DNA of 64,000 bases. Origin: a virus. The translations under genes were made by a program, and so were the position numbers. The notes under the pieces were generated by a model. That model was given only the letters and a program-made list of their open reading frames with translations. It was not told the DNA's origin and did not search any database. Location of the stretch: IMG/VR virus record IMGVR_UViG_3300017917_004390, positions 29,193 through 93,192 of that record; one strand, 5' to 3'. Shown here one piece after another: positions 1 to 8,700 of this stretch. The first letter of the stretch is position 1, and every line of letters begins with the position of its first letter.

Positions 1-495
1 AATATAAACATTATCATAGTTAACTAATTGACACATATCTCTATCATTAGTTAATATAATTATTTTTTCTGATTCGTGATAATTCTTACAATATACAGCT
101 ATTAAATCATCACCTTCAATTTTTGGTTGTTCAAATTGTCTAATAAATAATTCTTCAAGGTATTGTTGTATTCGAATTTTTTGATATAGCTCAGATTCTT
201 TCTCTCTTTCAAAATATTTAATTTCAGCCTCAGATAGTTCAATTTTTCTATACCAATCTTTATTTTTTCTATTAGATTTATAACCTTCATATAAATCATA
301 TTTATATTTACCAGAATTTTCACCATCCCAAAAAACTACAATTTTGGTTGGTTTAATTTCCTTTGCATATTTTCTTAATTTCATCATAAACATAAAAACA
401 GCGGTTATGTCTCTTCCACCAGACATAACCCTATTTTTACTGCTTAAAGAATTTTTAAATAGATAGGAACCGTCTACTACTAAGGTTTTATTCAT
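1..495 (-). CDS. rnh: 5'-3' exonuclease / RNase H (FEN-like), 3' end cut by window
   Basis: The minus-strand frame from ATG at 493-495 is open to the window edge (165 codons). It starts MNKTLVVDGSYLFKNSL and continues with the acidic clusters of the PIN/FEN nuclease fold: VVDGSYL, VVFWDG, a YKSNR motif, IEGDDLIAVY and LTNDRDMCQLV. In T4 RNase H and the Pol I 5' nuclease domain these aspartates bind the two metals that cut RNA primers and 5' flaps on the lagging strand. The start ATG overlaps the uvsX stop by 8 bp, so the two are probably co-transcribed with the SSB upstream. The C-terminal helix-hairpin-helix part lies outside the window. Domain assignment is strong; the T4 name is by analogy. 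Confidence 0.85.
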   Translation of the reverse strand, partial: MNKTLVVDGSYLFKNSLSSKNRVMSGGRDITAVFMFMMKLRKYAKEIKPTKIVVFWDGENSGKYKYDLYEGYKSNRKNKDWYRKIELSEAEIKYFEREKESELYQKIRIQQYLEELFIRQFEQPKIEGDDLIAVYCKNYHESEKIIILTNDRDMCQLVNYDNVYI

Positions 496-1555
496 TATCT
501 TCAGGTTCAGTTAATAAAACATCATCATCACCATCTTCAATATCAAATTCAAGTTTTTCATCAGCTGTTCCACCTAAAACTTGCATAAAATAATCTAAGT
601 TTTTCTTTAGGTAAGCATCAATTTCTTTTTTATCATCTTTAATATAACCATCTGGAACTACAATTAATTTACCTGATAACGAAAGTCCAGTAACGTGATT
701 TTTATCAACAGCTACACTAACTCTACTACCGTAAGTAATAGTTTTACTACCCTTTTTAACTGTAATTTTATTTAAACCAGCGTTAGCAATATTTCCAAAT
801 TGAATTACAAAAATTGAATCGTAATATTGGGTTGTTCCACCTTTTGGTTGCATTTTTGGTTTACCCATTGGGTTATCAGGTTTAGCAACCCAAACTTTGT
901 TTACGCAAATCAATGAATTAGTATATTCAGAGGTACTTCTTCTTGAAGCGGTAATTCTTTGGTTAACCGAACCACCGAATTGTGTTGACATCGCACCAGC
1001 ATTCCACTCATTATTTGATTTACCTTTTTCAACAGACATTAAACAAGGTACTGAACCTACTGAATCCCAAAAGAAATCTAAATCATATGGTAGTTTACCT
1101 TTTTCTTGGTCATCTAATAATCTATTAATGAATTGAGCTACATCTTCAATAGTTTTCAATGTTGATTTATCAACATAAATAAAATTACCTTCATAATTAA
1201 CTTCACCAGTTGTTTCATCAACTACCTCATCATATTGAACACCTAGCATTTTAGCGTGTCCCCAAGACCATTTCATCTCAGTAATAATAAATACGGGTAA
1301 TCTACCTCTTCTTTGTGAATCAGCAGCCGCTAATAACATTGCGGTTGATTTTGATGTGTTTGAATGTCCCATTAATACGGTTACACCACCAATAGGTATC
1401 CCCGGTACACCAGTTAATTCTTTAAATGCTGAACCTAATTCAAACCATTCAACAGGTTTAAATGATGTATTATCTACATTAGTTTTCTTTTTATAATCAG
1501 ATAATGAAAATGTTTTCTTTTTTAATGTTGGTTCTTTAGTAAATGTTGAAGCCAT
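488..1555 (-). CDS. uvsX: UvsX/RecA-like recombinase
   Basis: The 355-residue protein has a RecA-fold core. Walker A at residues 63-70 reads GHSNTSKS; the glycine before lysine is replaced by serine, and T4 UvsX also lacks this glycine. Walker B is around 161-168 (FFWDSVGS). Family members form filaments on single-stranded DNA and catalyse strand exchange for recombination-dependent replication. The C-terminus is acidic (EDGDDD, EPEDNE). I chose ATG 1555 (MASTFTKEP) rather than an in-frame start 24 bp upstream, because those 24 bp contain the T-run of the terminator of the preceding SSB gene. It sits between SSB and the 5' exonuclease, a coherent recombination/replication cluster. Confidence 0.9.
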   Translation of the reverse strand: MASTFTKEPTLKKKTFSLSDYKKKTNVDNTSFKPVEWFELGSAFKELTGVPGIPIGGVTVLMGHSNTSKSTAMLLAAADSQRRGRLPVFIITEMKWSWGHAKMLGVQYDEVVDETTGEVNYEGNFIYVDKSTLKTIEDVAQFINRLLDDQEKGKLPYDLDFFWDSVGSVPCLMSVEKGKSNNEWNAGAMSTQFGGSVNQRITASRRSTSEYTNSLICVNKVWVAKPDNPMGKPKMQPKGGTTQYYDSIFVIQFGNIANAGLNKITVKKGSKTITYGSRVSVAVDKNHVTGLSLSGKLIVVPDGYIKDDKKEIDAYLKKNLDYFMQVLGGTADEKLEFDIEDGDDDVLLTEPEDNE

Positions 1556-1575
1556 AATATATGGGTATAAAAAAT

Positions 1576-1606
1576 CCACCCACTAACATTAGTGGTTAAT
1601 GGGTGG
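1576..1606 (-). terminator. Terminator hairpin after the SSB gene
   Basis: CCACCCA (1576-1582) pairs with TGGGTGG (1600-1606). On the minus strand the hairpin is followed by ATTTTTT. Nested inside is a second perfect stem, CCACTAA (1580-1586) with TTAGTGG (1589-1595), that shares bases with the outer stem. Two alternative structures are therefore possible. The position between SSB stop and uvsX start fits partial termination. Confidence 0.7.
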
Positions 1607-1623
1607 TTATAAAATTATTTTGT

Positions 1624-2496
1624 TTAGAACGGTAAATCGTCGTCCTCTAATGGTTTAGTAGTATTTTCTTCAAATGTAGAAGGGGGTACAAAACTAGCTG
1701 AATTTGAATAAGCTCCGTGAATATCGTCGTCATCATCTTCATCATCTACGCTAGGTGCTGAGGAAGTGTATTGAGGTATTGAATTTTTATCAATACTGTA
1801 TTGATTATGAAATTGTTTAAGGTAATCATTAATTTTATTAATCATCTCAATAAAAAACGTTTGTTGTTTCTTAGTTTTATTGATTTCATTACCTTCTTCA
1901 TCCGTTTCAAACGCCTTAGGGATTTCAGTAATTTTATAACCCCAATCAAATTTAGTATTTTCTTCTTTATATACACCATAATTTTTAGAATTAGCTACCC
2001 AATTAGCAGCATTTCTAACATACAATGCTATATTCTTTTTCTTAGGGTCTTTTTCATTATCACTTACATAGAAGTAGAATTTTAAATAACCAAAAGGTTT
2101 ATTATCTTTTACATGACCATAAAATGAATTTAGAATACTAAACAACATTGGTTGTACAGATTTCTTTTGTGTAATAAAATCCATATCAAGTTGATAATTA
2201 TTATCAGCATCATCAACTAATACAAATTGTACTAATGGTTTAGGTTGTTTTTGACCATTTACTTCAATAAAATTATCAGCTTTATATTTAATTTCTTTCA
2301 GATAAGCGTATAAAACTAATGGGTTACCATTTTTATCTAATAATTTTTTATTTACCCATGTGCCATCAGATGTTCTTTCTGATGTTTCAAAATATTTACC
2401 TATAATAGGTGATTTTCTGTCGTCAGGTACAGCATACTTACTTTTAACTTTAATGTACGTTGTTTTTTTGTAATCGGATGTTGCTTCAAATCCCAT
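1624..2496 (-). CDS. ssb: Single-stranded DNA-binding protein with acidic C-terminal tip
   Basis: The 290-residue protein has a beta-rich basic core followed by a disordered acidic tail with DDEDDDDD near residue 255 and the terminal sequence EDDDLPF. The ending closely resembles the DDDIPF tip by which bacterial SSB recruits partner enzymes. T4 gp32 also has an acidic tail but not this tip. Adjacent uvsX and exonuclease genes support a role in coating single-stranded DNA during replication and recombination. No zinc-binding motif typical of gp32 was seen. Function is inferred mainly from the tail and context; the core fold was not independently verified. Confidence 0.72.
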   Translation of the reverse strand: MGFEATSDYKKTTYIKVKSKYAVPDDRKSPIIGKYFETSERTSDGTWVNKKLLDKNGNPLVLYAYLKEIKYKADNFIEVNGQKQPKPLVQFVLVDDADNNYQLDMDFITQKKSVQPMLFSILNSFYGHVKDNKPFGYLKFYFYVSDNEKDPKKKNIALYVRNAANWVANSKNYGVYKEENTKFDWGYKITEIPKAFETDEEGNEINKTKKQQTFFIEMINKINDYLKQFHNQYSIDKNSIPQYTSSAPSVDDEDDDDDIHGAYSNSASFVPPSTFEENTTKPLEDDDLPF

Positions 2497-2551
2497 GTTA
2501 ATTTTTTTTTAATGTTAAAAATTTATTTTACGTTAAACTAATATAATGTTT

Positions 2552-2572
2552 ATTTATTATAAATAGTATATT
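2552..2572 (-). promoter_or_regulatory. Late-promoter-like motif (ACTATTTATAATAAATAAAC)
   Basis: A minus-strand copy of the recurring CTATTTATAATAAA motif lies about 60-75 bp before the SSB start and just after the stop of the next gene upstream. It is farther from its gene than most copies. Confidence 0.45.
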
Positions 2573-2573
2573 T

Positions 2574-3992
2574 TTATTCTATAATTTTAAAATTTGTTTT
2601 ATTCGTATCACCAATTAAATTATTAAATTCATCATAAAATCCAGCTTCAATAGTATAAAAATTTGGTATAAACCATTTTAAGTCTATAATATCATAAAAA
2701 GTATCATTTAATTTATTAGCAAGAGTCAAGGGTATTACATCTATTTGTTGAGTACCTTGTCTAACATATATTTTATATTTAAGATTTACTTTTAAATTTG
2801 TATATATTTTATTCTCATTTAAAAATTTTGAATTAAAAATTACTTTTTTAATTGAATCATTTCTTAAAACATCATTACTTTTAATACCATTAATACTAAT
2901 ATGAGTTTTAATACTACTATAATCAAATTCATCCTGATACTCCAATAAAGTGAATGAATTGGTTTGGTTTTTTAACTTGTTATTAATATTAAAATACCAA
3001 ACATCATTATAATTTTGATTTATTTCATAAATATCTGAATCAAAATTAACATCAATATAATAAGTTGAATTAAATTGTTTTTTTATGTTTTCAGTTATTG
3101 TTAAAGATGTAGTAACAGTAGTTAAAGTTAATGAACTTACAACTTGGTATGTTAAACTTGATATAGTTTGAACTATTTCACCGTTTTGATTTAAGATTTC
3201 AACTCTATCAACATTTGTTATCGGTTTTGAATAATTAAAAACTAATTTACTATTTGTATCAGAATATAAGTGGCACCTATCATCAATAATTGAGTTATCA
3301 TATACTGTTTCAAGATAAGGTTCAAAAAAAGTATAAGTGTATTTACTAAAAAAACTAACTGTATTTCTTACTTGGTCTAATATATTTTCAGTTGAACTAC
3401 TATATGCGATACCAAAACCACTAGTAGTTCCAGCTGAAAATAATATACTATTTATTTTTTCAGTTATATCTAAATCTATATTTTCATTACCAATAACAAA
3501 TCTTTGTGTATTTAAGATTGTTAAACCTGTTGATGTATTATCATAACAACCATTAATAGACCAAGGCTGATTATTTTTTCTATTAAACCAGTTTGGTGCT
3601 GTTTTATTAATATTTAAACTAATATTGTCAGTATAAATATAATCATATCCAGTACCTTCATCAAATTCCTCTGGAGATTCAAAAAGTATTAAATCAAAAC
3701 CAGAAGAACGTCTGGATTTAATCATATTAGTACCAATAAGTTCATCGTTAAGATTAATTACGTTTGTAAATTTTAATTTATGAGATAAAATTTTATTATT
3801 AGTTATTTCACCACTATTAATTTTTTCTATTAAAGGGTTTAAATCTATATTAAATAAATATCTACTAACATTAGTACTTGAACTAACAATTGAACCACCA
3901 TAACTTAACTCAATTACTGGGTTTCTACTATTATTAGAATATGAATTTTGTATAATGGTTGCTTGTTTATCAAAATAACTTCTGTGAATCAT
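2574..3992 (-). CDS. Hypothetical beta-rich protein, probably virion-associated
   Basis: The 472-residue protein is rich in Asn, Ser, Thr and Ile with almost no charged clusters, the composition of phage fibre or appendage proteins. The first ~200 residues contain phrases such as TAPNWFNRKNN and YDNTSTGLTILNTQ, followed by FGIAYSSSTEN, loosely like a DNRLRE-type carbohydrate-binding sandwich. The second half looks like repeated beta domains. No signal peptide or membrane segment is visible. A copy of the putative late promoter precedes it, and it reads in the same direction as the tail genes upstream. I do not recognise a family; the virion role is inference. Confidence 0.6.
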   Translation of the reverse strand: MIHRSYFDKQATIIQNSYSNNSRNPVIELSYGGSIVSSSTNVSRYLFNIDLNPLIEKINSGEITNNKILSHKLKFTNVINLNDELIGTNMIKSRRSSGFDLILFESPEEFDEGTGYDYIYTDNISLNINKTAPNWFNRKNNQPWSINGCYDNTSTGLTILNTQRFVIGNENIDLDITEKINSILFSAGTTSGFGIAYSSSTENILDQVRNTVSFFSKYTYTFFEPYLETVYDNSIIDDRCHLYSDTNSKLVFNYSKPITNVDRVEILNQNGEIVQTISSLTYQVVSSLTLTTVTTSLTITENIKKQFNSTYYIDVNFDSDIYEINQNYNDVWYFNINNKLKNQTNSFTLLEYQDEFDYSSIKTHISINGIKSNDVLRNDSIKKVIFNSKFLNENKIYTNLKVNLKYKIYVRQGTQQIDVIPLTLANKLNDTFYDIIDLKWFIPNFYTIEAGFYDEFNNLIGDTNKTNFKIIE

Positions 3993-4005
3993 TTATGTTT
4001 CTATT

Positions 4006-4020
4006 TTATATAAATAGTTA
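4006..4020 (-). promoter_or_regulatory. Late-promoter-like motif upstream of the 3992 start
   Basis: Minus strand TAACTATTTATATAA lies 14-28 bp before the ATG at 3992 and overlaps the 3' end of the preceding gene. Confidence 0.55.
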
Positions 4021-4284
4021 AGAAGTTGTTTTAATGAAGTCAAATTTTTTAATAGCACCTTTAATTGTGGGTGATTTCGCCCATGCTCTATGTGTATTAG
4101 ATATATACCAAATTTTACCTTCCGTATCTGTTGATTTCCAAATAGCTATATCATTATCACTCCAAACAGCACCTCTTTCTTTACATATTTTTTTTTCATC
4201 ATCAGTGAGTGCAATTTGATGTTTTCTGAATCGTTTTAAAGTGTTTTTTCTTTTATGTTCTAGTAAAAGTGTTCTTAAAAACAT
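4018..4284 (-). CDS. Hypothetical 88-residue basic protein
   Basis: A small basic protein with an N-terminal arginine/lysine-rich helix (EHKRKNTLKRFRKH), then TDDEKKICKERGAVW and a tryptophan-rich segment (IAIWKSTDTEGKIWYIS). Its start overlaps the stop of the gene upstream at 4284, indicating translational coupling. No family is recognised. The mix of a basic helix and a compact Trp-rich domain could bind nucleic acid, but nothing specific supports that. Confidence 0.6.
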   Translation of the reverse strand: MFLRTLLLEHKRKNTLKRFRKHQIALTDDEKKICKERGAVWSDNDIAIWKSTDTEGKIWYISNTHRAWAKSPTIKGAIKKFDFIKTTS

Positions 4285-4919
4285 TATAACATATTTTTTA
4301 TATCATTATCAGTTAATTGTCTTCCAATGGTATTATTCTGACCCTTTTGATTCTCATGATATTGAGGTGAATTATAATAGATATTAGGGTTTTCAGCTGA
4401 AACTCCATTTCTCTTTAAATAGTTTGACCAGTATTCATCAGGTGTTAACCCACCACTAATTTTAACCATTGTATTAAGTTGTTCAATAGGTAGTGGAGGT
4501 TCAAGTTTTTCAACTCTTTTTTCAAGATTATCAACCTTAGGTTCAATAACTTGTTGGATTGAATCAATTTCCATTTTATTATCTTTAACTACATTAGTTA
4601 AACGATTTACAAAATCAAAAAGTTGGTCAATTTTATTTGACTGTGTTTTTAATAAACTAACTGTAAGAGCATCAACATCATCATCCTTTTTTTCAATTTC
4701 AACATCAGTTTTATTTTCAATTGGCTCAGGAACAACTTGTTCGTTTTCAGTTTCATCTTCTACTGTTGATTCATCACCCATAGCTTTATTAAGATTACTA
4801 ATAATCTTTTTATCAAGTTCTTCATTATCAAAGTCATCAGGTTTCTGATTAACTCCACTTTTTATTTGAAATTCAAAAAGGTAATTAAATTTGTCAATAT
4901 CTGTTAGTTTTTTTTTCAT
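4284..4919 (-). CDS. Hypothetical coiled-coil protein, 211 residues
   Basis: The N-terminal third is strongly acidic (DDFDNEELDKK, ESTVEDETENEQ). A coiled coil follows at about residues 90-140 (QSNKIDQLFDFVNRLTNVV, then VDNLEKRVEKLEPP), and the C-terminal part is polar. Such architecture is common in phage assembly or baseplate-linked proteins. A variant of the putative late promoter, ACTATAAATAATATTAA, lies just upstream around 4933-4958 on the minus strand. It overlaps the following 88-residue gene by one base. Function unknown. Confidence 0.6.
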   Translation of the reverse strand: MKKKLTDIDKFNYLFEFQIKSGVNQKPDDFDNEELDKKIISNLNKAMGDESTVEDETENEQVVPEPIENKTDVEIEKKDDDVDALTVSLLKTQSNKIDQLFDFVNRLTNVVKDNKMEIDSIQQVIEPKVDNLEKRVEKLEPPLPIEQLNTMVKISGGLTPDEYWSNYLKRNGVSAENPNIYYNSPQYHENQKGQNNTIGRQLTDNDIKNML

Positions 4920-4942
4920 CTATAATAATGTTATTATTAATA

Positions 4943-5116
4943 TTATTTATAGTATACTTCTTTTAGTAATTGACGACCATCACTAGTGACCATTTTTTTG
5001 TCTAATAATTCATATCGTTCAATCAACCCATCTTTTTCAGTAATTATAACCTGCTCGTCATCAATATTTAGAGCCTGTTTTAATTTTTTTTCCATTTCTT
5101 TATCTTTAGGTTCCAT
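4943..5116 (-). CDS. Small hypothetical protein, 57 residues
   Basis: An ORF below usual length cut-offs starts MEPKDKEMEKKLKQALNID and ends LLKEVYYK. It is highly charged, with a helical N-terminus followed by a short strand-turn-strand (EQVIITEKDGLIERYELL). The copy of the late-promoter motif at 5127-5140 directly before its ATG and the tight packing between neighbours on the same strand support it as real. No family is recognised. Confidence 0.6.
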   Translation of the reverse strand: MEPKDKEMEKKLKQALNIDDEQVIITEKDGLIERYELLDKKMVTSDGRQLLKEVYYK

Positions 5117-5126
5117 AACTATTTTT

Positions 5127-5140
5127 ATATTAAATAGTTA
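5127..5140 (-). promoter_or_regulatory. Late-promoter-like motif upstream of the 57-residue gene
   Basis: Minus strand TAACTATTTAATAT lies 11-24 bp before ATG 5116, right after the stop of the gene upstream (5141). Confidence 0.55.
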
Positions 5141-5773
5141 TTATTTTTTTAGATTTATAAAAAATGGTATATTTTTTTCTAATATAAAACGGTCCATGTT
5201 AGGAAATAAAGAAATGAAAAAATCTCTAACTTCACCCTTTTTATCTATAAGACAGTTAAAATTGTTATTAAGATATGTCAAAAATTCTAATTTAATATCT
5301 TCAAATATTTGATAATTTCTAATATCTATTATATAAATTAAGTCCGTATAAATATATACGGTATTGTTATAATAATAAATATTTTTTACTGTTTCTTGAT
5401 TAAAGAAGTCAATAACTTTGTCAATATTATCAAACTCAGGGGTAAAAAATGGGTCAATTATTTTAAATTTATTATCAACTATCAATAAATCAGGTATAAC
5501 ATTAAGAAACTCTTTAAATCCATTAATAAAATAATTTAAAAATTCTTTAGGGTTAAAACACCAATATGTTTTATTATTAATTTTATAATTTTCAATTTCT
5601 ATATTAGGATAAATAGATTTAGCATATTCATAACCAACTATTAATGTTGGAATTTCATCATTAATATAATTAGAATGAAAATGTAAATATTTAAGCAATG
5701 AACTATATTCATAAAAAGTATTTAAATAATTATCATCTTTTGATAAGCCGCAAACATTAGCTATTTTATACAT
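5141..5773 (-). CDS. Hypothetical tail/baseplate-operon protein, 210 residues
   Basis: The sequence begins MYKIANVCGLSKDDNYLNTF and is rich in aromatic residues (Tyr, Phe) with alternating hydrophobic strands such as VYIYTDLIYIIDI. Its start overlaps the stop of the giant hub protein gene at 5773, so it is probably made with it. Position downstream of the hub gene suggests a baseplate or assembly role, but no T4 homologue could be recognised by eye. Confidence 0.6.
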   Translation of the reverse strand: MYKIANVCGLSKDDNYLNTFYEYSSLLKYLHFHSNYINDEIPTLIVGYEYAKSIYPNIEIENYKINNKTYWCFNPKEFLNYFINGFKEFLNVIPDLLIVDNKFKIIDPFFTPEFDNIDKVIDFFNQETVKNIYYYNNTVYIYTDLIYIIDIRNYQIFEDIKLEFLTYLNNNFNCLIDKKGEVRDFFISLFPNMDRFILEKNIPFFINLKK

Positions 5774-8700
5774 TATAATGAATTAATACGTTGATAATCA
5801 TAAACTCCGTTTCTAATATACCCATATTTTTTCATAAATTTCTCAACTTGCATTATAACCCCTGATAATATTTCATCATAATTTGGTGCGGCTGCATATC
5901 CATCTAATTTCATCATTTCAGCTATTTTATAATATAAATCAGGGTCAGAATATTGAGGTTCACCTTTATTTTGTAAATTATTATTTACTAATATATTAAT
6001 ATTTCTATAGATGTTTGATTTAGGGTTTAATAATAAGTCACTTAATGCTTTCACACCTTCATACCTAGTTTTATAAGCTCTGAACTTGGCAATATAAACT
6101 ACTATATAATTATTAGTAGTACCTTTCATTTTCTGTGTTTGACCTATTTCTTTTTGTTTTAAATCAAAAATTACCGGTTCAGTTATTATATTACCGTTTT
6201 CAAAATATTTTGAATCTGTAGTGATTCGGTTATTAACTGTCTTTACTAGTTCACCTTTATGATTATAAAAACCAAGTATATTATTTACTCCGGTATAATT
6301 AATATCGTTTGTTGATAAACTATCTTTATTTGATTTATATATATCACTATTTTCTTTAACTTTTGAGGCTTTTACTATATTAAAATAGATATTATATTTA
6401 TCATCTGTTAATAATTTTTCATCACCGCTTTCAAGTATCATAGTAGCTAATGTATTTATAGCTGGAAATCCTGTTTGTTTTTGTACATCGAAAGCATCTT
6501 TAAGGTATTTATTAATAACATTTTCTCTTCTATTACCACCAGTGTTTAAATCTTTATCTCTATCAGTTTTTATATTAGGTTTTCTAACAAAAATAGTACT
6601 ATTAAAGGTAGAAAGAATATCCTCATTAATTTTATTAATAGTATTAGTATATTTATTATTTTTATTGTATAACATATAAGGTTGGTCAACAATAGGTAAT
6701 GTGTTTCTACTAATTCTATAAGCTTTAAATGATGTTTTTAACTGATTTGACGAATCAATTGAATGTGTTGTTGAATATAACATATAAAATCCATTGAAAA
6801 GCGGGTTATTTGTTAAAACACAGTATTGTGTTGGCTGTATAGTCATACAGCCATGTGGTATTGTTGAAGAAATACTATAACTTCTTTTTTTATACAATGT
6901 TAATAAAGATTGACCTTTTGGTAAACTAAAGCTATTACTCTGGTTATTAATAATACTAGATGTAATTCTTAAAGATTCATCAGTATTTTTATAATCTTCA
7001 GTACTAAATCTAAAATCATTAAAAAATGCTTGATTTTGTATGCCAGTATAATTAATAATAAAACCTCTAACATTAGTATTTAGTAAATCAGAAGGTATAT
7101 TATCAATTGTGACTCCATCATCAGGTATTAAATCATTTGTTTTAAGTGATTTGGACAGTCCTCCCACATAAATACATAAAAATTGTGGTTGAGTGTTTTG
7201 AACTTTAATTTCATTTGATAACCGAAATCCATCTGACCATTTTTTAGGGTCATTAAATAAACCTAAATTTTGAAAAGGATAAAACCAAAAATTATTCTTG
7301 GTCAATATATTTGAAATAACTGAAAGTACTGACATTTTACTATCAGTTGAATCATCAATCATACTACTAAGGTCTAATATGCACTTTTTAGATATATCAT
7401 TAAAGTTTCTATCAACAAAATTAAAAGTATCAATAGTTTTAGTATTATTACCATTAACCCTTGCATAATAATTCTCATATATCATCTGAAAACTATTATA
7501 TAATTCAAGTTTTAAATCATTATCTAACACATTGGACTGAAATTCTTTACTTAATTCAGCTATTCTTTTATTATCTGATGTTATTTGAGAATTTAATTCC
7601 GTTAATAAACTAAAAAAGTACTTATTAAATAAAGTATTACCCAATAAATTATTAGGTACAAATTTGTTTGTATCATCAACATAATTAATATTAGGTTCTG
7701 AATCACCAAAAACTGATGTATCATTAACCACAATATAATATTTACCCTCAAACCTGTTGGTTTCAGTATTAAAAACACCGAATATATCATTAATAATATC
7801 AGTTTCTTTTTTACTCCTATTTTTATTAAAGGCTATTAAAGTATCATTATTTATATTATAAGAAGATAAAAAATCAGAATAAACTTTAATACAGTTTTTG
7901 AAAAAATTACTGCTCTTATAAAATATTAAACTTGAAGATAAAAATATATTTGATTTGATAGTGAAATATACATTATTATCTAATTGCTCAGATAAAAATC
8001 TATAACCTAAATTTAATATTAAACCTAATGGAACTTCTAAAATTGAATTTTTACTAAATCTAAAACTATTATACTTACCAAATAATAATATTAAATCTTT
8101 GAATTTAATATTATTATCAATATTAATATCTTTTTCATTATAAATTTGAGTAATATCAGAACTTTCAACAATAAAATCACTTACTGTATCTACAGTAAGG
8201 TTATCTTTAACAAAAAGTATATTTTCCTTAGTGTAAACTTGTGATTTATTTTTAATAAATGTATTTAAAAGACTATTATCGTTAGTAGTTGTATTATCAA
8301 CTAAATCAATATTAATCTCATCATCTGAAAATAATAATAAACTATTAACATCGGATGAATAATTAGTGAAAGTTGTATTACCTATATTAATATTTGACGT
8401 GCCAAATTTTGTTGTTTGTGAATAAACTTCGGTTGTTGATGGGTTATTAAGTAAATAATTACCAACATTTGATTCACTACGAATATCTCTGTATAAATTA
8501 CTAAAAAAATTCTTAGTTTGTTTATTATCTTTAATTGATGTTAATATATTAATAGCTTCATCTTTAGATTTTTGTAATAAAAAATCATTATCAAACTCAA
8601 TATGATTAGTTCCTTTATTAATAAAAACAATATATCTTAGTATTATTAATTTTAATAGTTCATTAACATTATTAGTATTACTAAGATAAGGATTTATTAA

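Noticed and set aside
102-326. Minus-strand 74-codon frame
   Set aside because: It is a shadow of the 5'-3' exonuclease gene that runs from 495 to the window edge with clear active-site motifs.
897-1136. Plus-strand frame opposite uvsX
   Set aside because: Antisense to conserved RecA-fold coding sequence; no upstream signal.
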